Shown here: piece after piece, positions 7,177 to 15,903 of the stretch
How positions within the stretch are numbered: position 1 is the stretch's first letter
How the letters are laid out: the number at the start of each line of letters is the position of its first letter
Origin: Haloglomus litoreum
GTDB taxonomy: Archaea > Halobacteriota > Halobacteria > Halobacteriales > Haloarculaceae
Direction: 5' to 3'
Assembly (NCBI RefSeq): GCF_029338515.1
Contig: NZ_CP119988.1
Span: 2,294,001-2,358,000, forward strand
DNA length: 64,000 bases
Made by a program: the position numbers and the translations under genes
The notes under the pieces: generated by a model
What the model was told of the DNA's origin: nothing
The model's database searches: none
What the model saw: only the letters and a program-made list of their open reading frames with translations

Positions 7177-8526
7177 TCACCGCGCGCGTCCGTCTCCGAT
7201 GGTCCGGAGCGGTCCAGGGATGCGGTCGGCGTCCAGCACTCCCCTGCCGTCGACGACGACCGTGTCACCGACCGCCGTCCAGTCGATGTCGTCGAACGCC
7301 TCGTGGGCGGTCACCAGCACCACTCCGTCGAACGAGCCCTCGCCGACCGCGCCCAGCGGCAGCAGGTCGACCGGGAACCCATCGGCGTCCTCCAGCACGG
7401 GGTCGACGGCCGACACGGAGGCGCCGAGGTCGACCAGTCGCTCGGCCACCGGTCGGGCCGGCGACTTCCGCGTCTCGGCGACGCCGGGGCGGTAGGCCAG
7501 CCCCAGCAACAGGATGTCCGCTCCGGCGAGCGGGATGCCGCGCTCGGCGAGTGCGGCGCCCAGTTCTCGGACCGCCAGCAGGGGCATCCCGTCGTTGACA
7601 TCCCGGGCGGTCCGGATGAGCGGTGCCTCGCGGCCGAACGTCGAGGCCAGGAACTCCGGGTAGTAGGGGATGCAGTGCCCGCCGACGCCGATACCGGGGT
7701 CGTGCAGGTCGCAGTACGGCTGCGTGTTGGCGACCTCGATGGCCTCCCGGGTGTCGATGGCGAGGTCGTCGGCGAACCGCGCCAGCTCGTTGGCGAGCGC
7801 GATGTTGACGTCCCGGTAGATCCCCTCGAAGACCTTGACCGCCTCGGCGGTCGTCGCGTCGGCGACCGTCACCACCTCGTTGTCGGTGAGGTGCTCGTAC
7901 AGCCGGGCGGCGGCCCGCGTGCTCGCCGGGTCGACGCCGCCGACGACCTTGGGATAGGCGCCCCGGATGTCGGTCAGGGCGCGGCCGCTGGCGGTCCGTT
8001 CCGGGCAGAACGCCACGCCGAACGCGTCGGGGGCGAGCCCGGACGCCTGCGACAGCAACGGGACGACCACGTCCTCGCAGGTCCGGGGTGGGACGGTCGA
8101 CTCGACCAGCACCAGGTCGTCCGGGGAGAGCCCGGCACCCACGGTCCCGAGGACCGCCCGGAGCGTCGAGAGGTCCGGCACGCCGTCCTCGTGGAGCGTG
8201 GTCGGCACGATGATGACGTGGACGGCCGCGGCGGCCGCGGCGGCCTCGCCCTCGGTCGTCGCGGTCAACGAGCCGTCGGCGACGGTCTCGGCGACGAGCG
8301 CCGGCAGCCCCGGCTCGTTCCCGACCGGACAGTCGCCGGCGTTCACCGCCTCGACCACGGACTCGTCCACGTCGACGCCGGTGACGTTGCCGGTCGCGTC
8401 CGCGAGCGCGGCCGCGAGCGGCAGGCCCATCTTCCCCAGCCCGTACACCGCGACCGGCACCTCGCCGGTCGCGAGCCGGTCGTCGCGCGTCGAGTCGGAC
8501 GGTCCCTCACGGAACAGCGAGCTCAT
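7177..8526 (-). CDS. UDP-sugar 6-dehydrogenase (UDP-GlcNAc/ManNAc dehydrogenase type)
   Basis: 449 residues. Oxidises C6 of a UDP-hexose, probably UDP-GlcNAc, to the uronic acid with two NAD+. The Rossmann motif VAVYGLGKMGLPLAAALA lies at about 25-42, the middle dimerisation helix has the conserved Lys in TAEAVKVFEGIYRDVN (K231), and the catalytic cysteine is C285 in GVGGHCIPYYP. The C-terminal UDP-binding domain has GLAYRPGVAETRKSPA. It is the last gene of a four-gene leftward operon; its ATG overlaps the stop of the preceding gene (ATGA at 8523-8526). The HCIP form places it with the WbpA/WecC group rather than UDP-glucose dehydrogenases. Confidence 0.92.
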   Translation of the reverse strand: MSSLFREGPSDSTRDDRLATGEVPVAVYGLGKMGLPLAAALADATGNVTGVDVDESVVEAVNAGDCPVGNEPGLPALVAETVADGSLTATTEGEAAAAAAAVHVIIVPTTLHEDGVPDLSTLRAVLGTVGAGLSPDDLVLVESTVPPRTCEDVVVPLLSQASGLAPDAFGVAFCPERTASGRALTDIRGAYPKVVGGVDPASTRAAARLYEHLTDNEVVTVADATTAEAVKVFEGIYRDVNIALANELARFADDLAIDTREAIEVANTQPYCDLHDPGIGVGGHCIPYYPEFLASTFGREAPLIRTARDVNDGMPLLAVRELGAALAERGIPLAGADILLLGLAYRPGVAETRKSPARPVAERLVDLGASVSAVDPVLEDADGFPVDLLPLGAVGEGSFDGVVLVTAHEAFDDIDWTAVGDTVVVDGRGVLDADRIPGPLRTIGDGRAR

Positions 8527-9497
8527 TGTGGCCCCTCCGAGGTCGGCTCACCTGCAGCCGTGGCACTGATCGTCCGGGCCAGTTCCAGCGCCCGGAGGCC
8601 AGCCTCGCCGTCGACCAGCGGCCGGGTCCCGTCACGCACCGCCGCGAGGAACGACTCCAGTTCGGCCTTCAGCGGCTCGCCGTTGTCGACGGTCGGCCGC
8701 TCGACGATGCTCTCGTGGCGGTACCGCACGTCGCCGTCAGAGACGACGTACTCCGGGAGGGAGTGGCGGTGGATGTCCACGGTCCGGTCGCCGTAGTCCA
8801 CGTTGACCTTGCACTCGCGGGCGGTGATCGACAGCGTGCGGATCTTCTCCTGGGTGACCCGGCTCGCGGTCAGGCTCGCGACGGTCCCGTCGCCGAACTC
8901 CAGCGTGGCGGTAACGTACTGCCCATCCTGGGTCCCGCGGGCCGACAGGTCCGTCAGCTTGGCGTCGAGAAGCGACAGGATCACGTCGATGTCGTGGATC
9001 ATCAGGTCCAGCACCACGTCCTCGTGGATGTCCCGGTCCAGCGGTGGGCCGAGCCGGTTGGTCTCGATGGCGATGATATCGAGTTCGGGGACGATTTCGT
9101 CGAGCGCCCGGACGGCGGGGTTGTACCGTTCGACGTGGCCGACCGCGAGCGTCACCCCGCGCTCGCGGGCCCGGCGGATCAGGTCGCGCCCCCGCAGGGG
9201 GTCCTCGACGAACGGCTTCTCGACGAGGACGTGGACGCCACGGTCGATGGCAGCCTCGACGAGGTCGTCGTGGAAGCGGGTCGGGACCGCGATGGACACC
9301 ACGTCGACGTCGGCCAGCAGGTCGGCCTGGGCCATCGGCTCGGTCCCGTACTCGTCCGCGACGGACGCGGCCCGGGTCTCGTCGGCGTCGCCTACGCCCA
9401 CCAGCTCGGCGCCGGGCAGCTCCCGGTAGATACGGGCGTGATGTCGGCCCATGGTGCCGACGCCCAGTACCCCGGCCCGGAGCACCGGGTCAGCCAT
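8523..9497 (-). CDS. Gfo/Idh/MocA family dehydrogenase (WbpB/WlbA-like)
   Basis: 324 residues. N-terminal Rossmann fold with GVLGVGTMGRHHARIY (about 9-24), the EKPF motif with K94, and a C-terminal alpha/beta domain with DLMIHDIDVILSL carrying the conserved Asp and His. In the Wbp/Wlb pathway the homologue oxidises C3 of UDP-GlcNAcA to a keto group. The ATG at 9497 was preferred over a GTG at 9527 overlapping the upstream stop because a near-perfect Shine-Dalgarno (AAGGAGGTG) lies 8 nt before it. It is translationally coupled to the following dehydrogenase. The exact sugar is inferred from the operon set. Confidence 0.9.
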   Translation of the reverse strand: MADPVLRAGVLGVGTMGRHHARIYRELPGAELVGVGDADETRAASVADEYGTEPMAQADLLADVDVVSIAVPTRFHDDLVEAAIDRGVHVLVEKPFVEDPLRGRDLIRRARERGVTLAVGHVERYNPAVRALDEIVPELDIIAIETNRLGPPLDRDIHEDVVLDLMIHDIDVILSLLDAKLTDLSARGTQDGQYVTATLEFGDGTVASLTASRVTQEKIRTLSITARECKVNVDYGDRTVDIHRHSLPEYVVSDGDVRYRHESIVERPTVDNGEPLKAELESFLAAVRDGTRPLVDGEAGLRALELARTISATAAGEPTSEGPQ

Positions 9498-9523
9498 CGC
9501 GGGACACCTCCTTCGCGCACATC

Positions 9524-10633
9524 TCACGCATCACGTGTCACCTCGCGGACGGCCGCCACGATGCGGTCGACGTCGGCGTCGCTGAGCCCGGGGTGGACCG
9601 GGAGCGACAGTACCTCCGTCGCGGCCCGCTCGGAGATCGGGTAGGACTCCCGATGCCCGGCGTAGGCCGGCTGCTGGTGGATGGGCGTCGGGTAGTAGAT
9701 GCCCGTGTCGATGCCCGCATCGTCCAGCGCCGCCCGGAGGTCGTCCCGATCGATGCGCCGTGCCCGAACGGTGTACTGGTTGTACGCGTGCCTGGCGCCG
9801 TCGACGGGGACCGGGAGCGCCAGCGGCGTCGGGTCGAGGCCATCGTCGAGTCTGTCGGCGTTCCGGCGTCTGGTGGCGACGAACGACGGCAGGCGGTCGA
9901 GCTGTGCGCGGCCGATGGCCGCCGCCATGTCCGTCATCCGGAAGTTGTGGCCCAGCTCGGCGTGCTCGTACCGCCCCGTCCGGCCGTGGTCGATGAACCG
10001 GCGGGCGCGCTCGGCGACCGACTCGCGGTCCGTGACGACCATCCCGCCCTCGCCGGTCGTCATGTTCTTCGTGGGGTAGAAGGAGAAACAGCCGGCGTCC
10101 CCGATGGCACCGACATGCTTGCCGTCGAAGGTCGCGCCGTGTGCCTGCGCACAGTCCTCGATCAGGGCGACGTCGTACCGCTGGGCGAGCGCGGCGAACC
10201 GGTCCATCTCCGCCGGGAGCCCGTACAGGTGGACCACGATCATGGCGTCCACGTCCCCCTCGCGCAGTCGACGCTCGGCGGCCGTCGGGTCCAGGTTCAG
10301 CGTCGTCGGGTCCACGTCCGCGAAGGCCGGCGTGGCGCCCGCGAACCGGATGGCGTTGGCGGTCGCGACGAAGGAGAACGGCGTCGTCAGGACCGTGTCT
10401 CCCGCGCCGAGCCCGAGCGCCTCGAGCGCGGTGTGGAGCGCCGTGGTCCCGTTGCTGGTCGCGACGGCGTGGTCGGTGCCACAGAAGTCGGCGAAGGCCG
10501 ACTCGAACGCCGCCACCTGCGGCCCCTCCGCGAGCTGCCCGCTCGAAAGCACGTTCCCCGCGTTGCGGCGGGCCGATGTCCCGAGATCCGGCGCCGCCAG
10601 GGGGATCCGCTCCTCGGTCGCTGGCTGGCTCAT
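9524..10633 (-). CDS. DegT/DnrJ/EryC1 sugar aminotransferase (WbpE/WlbC-like)
   Basis: 369 residues. PLP-dependent aminotransferase that converts a keto-sugar nucleotide to an amino sugar, normally with glutamate as donor. NGTTALHTALEALGLGAGD marks the cofactor phosphate region, EDCAQAHGAT carries the ring-contacting Asp, and SFYPTKNMTTGEGGMV holds the Schiff-base Lys. The N-terminal IPLAAPDLG and C-terminal YYPTPIHQQPAY are typical. Start overlaps the stop of the upstream acetyltransferase by 4 nt, indicating coupled translation. In the proposed pathway it aminates the 3-keto product of the Gfo/Idh enzyme. Confidence 0.93.
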   Translation of the reverse strand: MSQPATEERIPLAAPDLGTSARRNAGNVLSSGQLAEGPQVAAFESAFADFCGTDHAVATSNGTTALHTALEALGLGAGDTVLTTPFSFVATANAIRFAGATPAFADVDPTTLNLDPTAAERRLREGDVDAMIVVHLYGLPAEMDRFAALAQRYDVALIEDCAQAHGATFDGKHVGAIGDAGCFSFYPTKNMTTGEGGMVVTDRESVAERARRFIDHGRTGRYEHAELGHNFRMTDMAAAIGRAQLDRLPSFVATRRRNADRLDDGLDPTPLALPVPVDGARHAYNQYTVRARRIDRDDLRAALDDAGIDTGIYYPTPIHQQPAYAGHRESYPISERAATEVLSLPVHPGLSDADVDRIVAAVREVTRDA

Positions 10634-11241
10634 GGCTGGTTCGACCCCTCGAGTTCCGATGGGAGCGGCTGGTGGCGGGCCGGTGACCCGACGGCGAGCG
10701 TCTCCGCCGGGACGTCCTCCGTGACCACGGCACCCGCAGCGACGAACGCCCCCCGGCCGATGGTGACACCGGGGAGGAGCGTCGCGTTCGCGCCGATGGA
10801 GACGTCCGCGTAGAGGGTCGGTCCATCGAGGTCGGCTGCCGTCCGCAGGGGGTAGGGGTCGTTCGTCAGCGTCGCCCGTGGGCCCATGAACACCCGATCC
10901 CCGACCGTCGTCCCCTTCGGGATGTACACGCCGGTCTGGAGGCTGACGTCGCTCCCGATGCGGGTGTCACCGTCGATGACGGTGTCGGTTCCGACGAGCA
11001 CGTCGTCGCCGATGCGGGTGCCCTCGCGGATGAGGACGTTGTGGCCCGTCGAGAGGTCGTCCCCGGCCCGGACATCACCGTAGATGATCGAGCCGGACCT
11101 GATGGTCGCGCCGTCACCGATGATGACGTCTCCCCCGCTGCCCGCCTGTTCACCGCCCAGTACCACGTTCGGAGCGATCCGACAGTTCCGGCCGATGCGG
11201 CCCGCTTCCGGCTCCGGTCTGCTGTGTGAATCTGACGCCAC
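10630..11241 (-). CDS. Hexapeptide-repeat N-acetyltransferase (WbpD/WlbB-like)
   Basis: 203 residues. Left-handed beta-helix acetyltransferase with many [LIV]-G-x4 turns (IGRNCRIAPNVVLGG, IIGDGATIRSGSIIYGD, TGHNVLIREGTRIGDDVLVG) and the C-terminal FVAAGAVVTEDVPAETLAVG seen in sugar O/N-acetyltransferases. It would acetylate the 3-amino group formed by the next enzyme using acetyl-CoA. It is the first gene of the operon. The GTG at 11241 was chosen because the family match begins just after it and a TATA-like element (CATAACAAA on this strand, 11270-11278) lies about 33 bp upstream; an ATG at 11328 would place this promoter inside the coding region. Confidence 0.88.
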   Translation of the reverse strand: MASDSHSRPEPEAGRIGRNCRIAPNVVLGGEQAGSGGDVIIGDGATIRSGSIIYGDVRAGDDLSTGHNVLIREGTRIGDDVLVGTDTVIDGDTRIGSDVSLQTGVYIPKGTTVGDRVFMGPRATLTNDPYPLRTAADLDGPTLYADVSIGANATLLPGVTIGRGAFVAAGAVVTEDVPAETLAVGSPARHQPLPSELEGSNQP

Positions 11242-11746
11242 GGTATCCCCGGCTTCCTGTGGTTCGGGCTTTGTTATGCGTCGGTTGCCAGCCCTGCCGT
11301 CGCACGATATCCGACGAGGAACCGACACGGAACCGACAATCCATCTCTCCGACGCCGGCTCCCCGTCCGGCCGTCAGAGCGGGGCTCGCACCGGACCTGG
11401 ACGGGCGACCGGGGGAACCCTGCCGATCCCGTGGTGGCGTAGCCCAGGGCTGTCCGCGGTAAGTGGCTCGTTACCATTACTCGATGCGTGGTCGACCCCC
11501 CTGGCGGATGCGGGTCCAGGTCGATGACGCACTGGTCAGAACCGGACCACATCCAACCACCCCTGTCCCCCCGGTGACGGTTCCGCTGTCAGGCCGGTCC
11601 GGTCACCGCAGCCGCCACCGCTTCCCCTCGCGCCCGAGATGCATCTCGACCGGACCCACACTTCGTGCCCGAACCCAACCCCGCCGAAGTCACCCTGACG
11701 CTCCGCCCGGTCGGAGCCGGGCCTCCATCCGAGGGCTCGTCGAGTG
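11242..11746. other. Intergenic region with operon promoter and a 14-bp palindrome
   Basis: Contains the TATA-like promoter of the sugar operon (11270-11278, minus strand). A perfect 14-bp palindrome CGAGATGCATCTCG lies at 11635-11648. GGAACCGACA occurs twice in tandem near 11322-11340. Open frames here have non-haloarchaeal composition; I see no gene. Confidence 0.5.
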
Positions 11747-12778
11747 TCAGCCGACGACATCGACCCAGAGCCGGAGGGACCGGTACGCTGTGCTGACCCG
11801 CGGCTCCGTCGGCGCCGACTCCCGGTAGAGCAGGTACGTCAGCCGGCGGTTGGGCCCGGCCATGTCCGTCCCCTCGGCGCGGATGGTGTGTTCGTGGCGC
11901 CAGCGCTCGCCCGGGGCCAGCGACTGCGTGGCCCGGGTGAGCTCCCGCCGCTCGATCACCCGGATCCCGTCGCCGTCGCGGCGGACGCGCTGGAGCTGGA
12001 CGACCACCGTGTAGTTCGCCCGGGCGCGTTCGTGGTTCTCGACCGTGGCGATCAGGGTCTCGTTCGCGCCGAGGGCGAGCTCCTCGGGATAGCCGCCGGC
12101 GACCAGTCCACCGTCCGCCCCCTCGGTCCTGAGGGCGAAGTCGGTGTAGCGCTCGCCGTCGATGGGGAACGCGAGGGCGCCACCGAGGCTCGCGAGGGCC
12201 GCGACGACCGAGAGGGCCAGCAGCACGTTCAGTGCGACCGAGGCCCGTGACTCCGACGCCGACGGACGAAGCGTCCCGAGCCAGGCCCAGATCCCCGCCC
12301 GGAATCGGTCCGGGGCCGGGAGCGCCCAGCGCCTGGCGACGGCGAGCGCGAGCCCCACCAGGACGACGGTCGAGAGGCCGACGACCGCAGGGACCAGCCC
12401 GAGCCCGATACCGAGCACGTCGAGCGCGAGCGCGAGCAGCGGCACCACCGCCACGCCGGCCCCGACCGAGAGGGCGAGCCGTTCGGCGAGCTCACGGATG
12501 GACGCCCGTCTCCGGTCGTCCCCGTGGGTTCCGACCCCGCCGACCGGCACGGCGCGCCACCCGGGGAACGCGGCCGCGACGAGCGCGTACCCGGGCAGGA
12601 ACACGAGCAGGACGGTGCCCGAGAGGAGTCTGAGGCCGGCGGACTGGGGTGGGACCGCGAGTACGATTCCGGCAGCGACCGCCGTGAGAACGGTCGCCGC
12701 AAGCAGGTCACCGGGTGGGTGTCGGAGGGACTGCATGACTGAGTTCGACTGCGAATCGGTTGGGAAGAGGTCCTTCAT
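11747..12778 (-). CDS. DUF1616 family membrane protein
   Basis: 343 residues. An N-terminal membrane half with hydrophobic segments at about 27-45 (LLAATVLTAVAAGIVLAV), 50-70 (LLSGTVLLVFLPGYALVAA), 100-145 and 180-205 is followed by an extracytoplasmic beta-rich domain with GERYTDFAL near 225 and ANETLIATVENHERARANYTVVV, a CARDB-like pattern. DUF1616 proteins are common in haloarchaea and often sit near glycan or surface-layer genes; their function is unknown. A TATA-like element (CTATAACG on this strand, 12821-12828) about 46 bp upstream of the ATG suggests a leader of about 20 nt. A second ATG at 12736 is possible. Confidence 0.85.
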   Translation of the reverse strand: MKDLFPTDSQSNSVMQSLRHPPGDLLAATVLTAVAAGIVLAVPPQSAGLRLLSGTVLLVFLPGYALVAAAFPGWRAVPVGGVGTHGDDRRRASIRELAERLALSVGAGVAVVPLLALALDVLGIGLGLVPAVVGLSTVVLVGLALAVARRWALPAPDRFRAGIWAWLGTLRPSASESRASVALNVLLALSVVAALASLGGALAFPIDGERYTDFALRTEGADGGLVAGGYPEELALGANETLIATVENHERARANYTVVVQLQRVRRDGDGIRVIERRELTRATQSLAPGERWRHEHTIRAEGTDMAGPNRRLTYLLYRESAPTEPRVSTAYRSLRLWVDVVG

Positions 12779-12994
12779 GTGTACCGGCGGATGACCGGTC
12801 GCTACGGACGCCCCTGGTTTCGTTATAGCCGGCCTACCGGGAGGGGCTGCCGGAACGCGGTGGCTTCACCGGGATGAACGGGGGGTTCACTCCAGCCCTA
12901 TCTGGCGGCGGTTCCGCCGGTAAGCTGACCGGCGGCGAACCCGCCAACGGGTAGCTTCTCTATTGCTATAGCCGACCCGGCGCGAGGCTGCTGC

Positions 12995-13543
12995 ATGAGA
13001 CCCCAGCCGGAGGGCCATCAGGGGGAACCGTCGACCGTCGAACTGTGGGTCCGCTCGCTCGGCCACCCATCCGTCTTCCAGGCCCAGCGCGACCTCTCGG
13101 ATCGTCTCCACAGGCTCGAGGCCAGCGACATCGTGGACCAGGCGGAGGTGGAGGTGTGGGGCCGGGAGGTCGTCCTCTCGGGGGCCACGGCCAGGACCGA
13201 GCCCGGTCGCCGGTTCATGAACCGGCTCGGCCGCTTCCGGGAGTGGGCCGAGCGGAACGACGCGACACTCGAGCCGTGCTTCGAGTTCTCCACCACCTCC
13301 TCGGAGTTCACCGGCGAGGAGTACACGGTGGTCGACCTGCCGGTCTGCGCGCTCGCGGAGTTCGACGGGGACGAACTGGTTCACGTCGCCCCCTGCACCG
13401 TCGGGGAGCGGGTCCGAACCGTCGAGGACCGGCTGAGCAGGCTCGAATCCGGATACGATCTGGATGGGCCCCTCGAGGCCGACCACCCCGAGGACGTCAT
13501 CGACCAGCTCGTACCGGGGACGGCCTCCGGTGGACGGCAGTAG
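12995..13543 (+). CDS. Haloarchaeal HTH-domain-type regulatory protein
   Basis: 182 residues. The pattern VELWVRSLGHPSVFQAQRD, followed by LHRLEASDIVDQAEVEVWGR, RFMNRLGRFREWAERNDATL, and a conserved TGEEYTVVDLPVCALAEFDG, is typical of a haloarchaeal family annotated as HTH domain-containing protein; a short C-terminal segment TVGERVRTVEDRLSRLESG closes it. The function is unestablished. The ATG at 12995 is supported by a TATA-like element (TATTGCTATA at 12961-12970) about 29 bp upstream, so it is probably leaderless. Confidence 0.75.
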   Translation: MRPQPEGHQGEPSTVELWVRSLGHPSVFQAQRDLSDRLHRLEASDIVDQAEVEVWGREVVLSGATARTEPGRRFMNRLGRFREWAERNDATLEPCFEFSTTSSEFTGEEYTVVDLPVCALAEFDGDELVHVAPCTVGERVRTVEDRLSRLESGYDLDGPLEADHPEDVIDQLVPGTASGGRQ

Positions 13544-13892
13544 CGGCCGTGAGGAACGGATAATCCACACGTACCGGCCGAAAACCAGTCAATAACTATG
13601 CAGGCCTGTCCCCATCGGTGAAACGGGGACGAACACAGCCCCCATGATAGGCGGTCTGTCGCTCCCCACCCCCCCAAACCCCACACCCCCACTGTCCGGC
13701 TCCGGAGAGCCGGGTCGTGGGTGTCCGGAGTCGGGTTGAATCCCCCCCTCGCCCGGCTCCATTACTTCTCGATCGCCGAGCAGGCCGACAGCCGGTATCC
13801 GATGTAGAATCGAGCAGCCGATGCGGCATCGGGTGCCCGTCGAAGCACCGTCCGGTACCGAACGGTCACACCGCCGACCGTCCCGGGCCGCC
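13544..13892. other. Intergenic region, possibly with a 35-codon minus-strand frame
   Basis: Contains poly-C runs (CCCCACCCCCCC near 13668) and no strong gene. A GTG-started minus-strand frame at 13762-13869 follows the Usp gene by about 23 nt and encodes 35 residues ending in a plausible helix; it is too short to call. Confidence 0.4.
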
Positions 13893-14351
13893 TCACTGTG
13901 TGTCGCTCTCGAAGGCAGGTGGGATCACCACCTCCCGGTCGGTCAGCTCGATCAGTCGGCGGCGTACCCCACCGAGATGCTCCCCCTGGCTCCCGTGATG
14001 GCCGACCACGATCTGGTCGGCGTCGATGTCGCGGGCGTGTTCGTGGATCGACTGGTGCGGGAGGCCGTGCTCCGAGCGCCACTCCATCGCGACCCCCGCC
14101 CGGCTGGCCATGTCCCTGATCGTCTCGATGGCCGTCCGGCAGCTGTCCTCGACCAGGATGGTCGCCAGTTCCTCGGAGCCCAGCGCCGGCTCGTCCAGTG
14201 TCCGCCGGTCGACCACACAGAGCACGTGGAGCACCGCATCGCGCTCCCGTGCCAGCTCGATGGCGTACTCGGCTGCCCGGTGGGCGTCCTCGCTCCCATC
14301 CGTGGCAAGCAGTATCGCGGGCATGCGCTCGCGGAGGCCAGTAGCGTACAT
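13893..14351 (-). CDS. Universal stress protein (UspA family)
   Basis: 152 residues, one Usp domain. The first strand is AILLATDGSEDAHRAAEYAI (residues about 12-31), the centre has the usual helix run, and the nucleotide-binding-like segment is ADQIVVGHHGSQGEHLGG, a modified form of the GxxGx8G(S/T) ATP motif. The C-terminal strand is DREVVIPPAF. Usp proteins are soluble dimers linked to stress survival. The start at 14351 is preferred over 14324 because AT-containing promoter-like sequence (14371-14393) lies 25-40 bp upstream. It is one of five Usp genes in the window. Confidence 0.88.
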   Translation of the reverse strand: MYATGLRERMPAILLATDGSEDAHRAAEYAIELARERDAVLHVLCVVDRRTLDEPALGSEELATILVEDSCRTAIETIRDMASRAGVAMEWRSEHGLPHQSIHEHARDIDADQIVVGHHGSQGEHLGGVRRRLIELTDREVVIPPAFESDTQ

Positions 14352-14565
14352 CAGCCTGTCGACCGTACATCCGACTCAATTCCCCGTTACACCGGGGTAG
14401 CACCGAGATACCGCAGGGCTCTGCCCTGGGTCGGAGCGGATGCGTTCCGGAACACGGGGTGGATAGCGGTGGACCGTCCCCATGGGCGCCAGCCCGTCCG
14501 GTCGTGGCGCTCCCGCCGGTAGCCGGCGTATACTGATTTCGGTCCCACACCTCGGCGGAGACACG

Positions 14566-14667
14566 ATGAAACGCAAGCGCCGCCTCGCTCTCGTCGGGAT
14601 CGCTCTCGGAACGTTCCTCCTGCTCCGTCGGCGGCGACGCGACGAAGACGAGTCGTCGGAGAACTGA
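14566..14667 (+). CDS. Small single-span membrane protein (33 aa)
   Basis: 33 residues: a basic start MKRKRRLALV, a hydrophobic stretch VGIALGTFLLL, then five Arg and an acidic tail DEDESSEN, which is a stop-transfer layout. CGGAGACACG precedes the ATG and a TATA-like GTATACTG lies near 14527-14534, about 35 bp upstream, so expression is plausible. No family is recognised. It is small enough that chance cannot be excluded. Confidence 0.45.
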   Translation: MKRKRRLALVGIALGTFLLLRRRRRDEDESSEN

Positions 14668-14750
14668 GGCACCACGGCCGAGCGCAGCGACACCCGGACC
14701 CAGAGGCAGAATCGCACGGAGTCACAGTCCGGGACCGGAACAGATAGCTG

Positions 14751-14948
14751 CTACAGCATCGTCCGACAGTCCACGAACGCGTCCCCTCGCGCCGAGATCC
14801 AGGCCGACATCCGCTCGTCCGTGGTGTCCACGGAGTGGGGGAACAGCGTACACTCGTCCGGACCGTCGTCCCGCTCGACGATGCAGCTCCGAAGCGTGAT
14901 TCTCCCGTCGTCTGGCCCCGGCTCCGGGGAGCGTTCCTGCGTACTCAT
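14751..14948 (-). CDS. DUF7511-type small haloarchaeal protein
   Basis: 65 residues. The line RDDGPDECTLFPHSVDTTDE followed by MSAWISARGDAFVDCRTML matches the pattern of the haloarchaeal DUF7511 family, in which a short beta-rich core ends in a (T/S)xW(I/L)xAxxxxFVxL segment. The function is unknown. The ATG at 14948 was chosen because the conserved part begins near it. A TATA-like CATAACAA at 15017-15024 (minus strand) would give a leader of about 45 nt. Confidence 0.65.
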   Translation of the reverse strand: MSTQERSPEPGPDDGRITLRSCIVERDDGPDECTLFPHSVDTTDERMSAWISARGDAFVDCRTML

Positions 14949-15151
14949 GGGTGCTGTCCGGGGCACGGGTGCGAGGCCGTGCACGCCCGTACGTCCAGCA
15001 CCGCCCGGAGCCGGCATTGTTATGGCCGTCCTACCAGGGGTGGTACGGCGTTCCTACCGGTCGACCGAAGCCGCGCCGGGCACCGCAGGTCTCGCCCGTG
15101 CCTGTCCGCCGGCGAGCCGCAGCAGCGAGATACGGCGTCGGCCCGTGGGAC

Positions 15152-15850
15152 TCACCGGGGACGGACGGGCTCTTGGGCTGCCGGGGCGACCACGGGTCCG
15201 GACCCCTCGTCGCGCGCGCCGTAGAACTGTTCCAGCGTGACGAACAGCGCGGGCTCCACGACGGGATACAGGTCGTCGGCGAGTGCGCGGACCTCATCAC
15301 GGCAGTCGGGTGCCACGACGGGAGTCCCGACCGTCACCTCGCGAGCACCGCCCGCCCGCAGCTGCCGGATGACCGCGGCGACCGACGCCGGGTAGTCGAT
15401 ACCGTCGGTTACGACGAGCACGGAGCGTCCCGCCGGGTCCATCGAGTCGCGGTCCCCTCTGACCCGGACGGCCTCCTGCCGGGCGGCGCGTCGCTCACGG
15501 GCGAGCTCCCGCCGGAGGTACTCGGCGGCGGCCGTGAACCGCGGGGCGCGAGCCTCGTCGAGCCACTCGGTCCCGTCCTCGGTCACCGCTGCGATCGGCA
15601 TCGTCGCGTCCCCTGGGGGGGAGATACACCGGACGATGATGACCTCCAGCGAGACACCGAACTCGTCCGCGACCGCCCTGGCGACCGGGACGCTCGACCG
15701 GGAGGGCGCCACGACCACGTCCGGACGGACTCGTTCGGGTGGGATGGCGGCTGCCAGTCTCCTCCCAGCGTCCGCTCGGTCTCGGAAACACGGCCCCCGC
15801 CATCGAGACCGCCTGTACGGCTGCTCCGCTTCCGGGTCCGGGTCCAGCAT
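15152..15850 (-). CDS. Phosphoribosyltransferase-like protein
   Basis: 232 residues. It has the type I PRTase topology: a hood region FRDRADAGRRLAAAI (about 22-36), the PDVVVAPSRSSVPVARAVADEF strand-helix pair, and a PRPP-loop-like SVLVVTDGIDYPASVAAVI (about 142-160). In active enzymes the loop has two adjacent acidic residues followed by TGxT; here it reads TDGIDYPAS, so PRPP binding may be altered. Proteins of this type in archaea are often fused to or near hydrolases and stress proteins; here it lies just downstream of its own promoter and next to a Usp gene. Catalytic activity is uncertain. Confidence 0.75.
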   Translation of the reverse strand: MLDPDPEAEQPYRRSRWRGPCFRDRADAGRRLAAAIPPERVRPDVVVAPSRSSVPVARAVADEFGVSLEVIIVRCISPPGDATMPIAAVTEDGTEWLDEARAPRFTAAAEYLRRELARERRAARQEAVRVRGDRDSMDPAGRSVLVVTDGIDYPASVAAVIRQLRAGGAREVTVGTPVVAPDCRDEVRALADDLYPVVEPALFVTLEQFYGARDEGSGPVVAPAAQEPVRPR

Positions 15851-15886
15851 CTGTAATCAACCACCGACTCCGAGGCGAGGGGGGAG

Positions 15887-15897
15887 GATATAGCTGG
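15887..15897 (-). promoter_or_regulatory. TATA-like element for the PRTase-like gene
   Basis: On the minus strand the sequence reads AGCTATATCC, about 40 bp before the ATG at 15850, so the mRNA would have a leader of about 15 nt. Confidence 0.45.
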
Positions 15898-15903
15898 TAC
15901 CGA

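Noticed and set aside
6667-8796. Very long plus-strand frame across the sugar operon
   Set aside because: It is antisense to recognisable enzymes with intact motifs.
11635-11648. 14-bp palindrome CGAGATGCATCTCG
   Set aside because: It is more than 350 bp from the operon promoter and over 90 bp beyond the end of the DUF1616 gene, so no role can be proposed.
13762-13869. 35-codon GTG-started frame after the Usp gene on the minus strand
   Set aside because: Too short, no ribosome-binding site of note and no family; could be real but cannot be supported.
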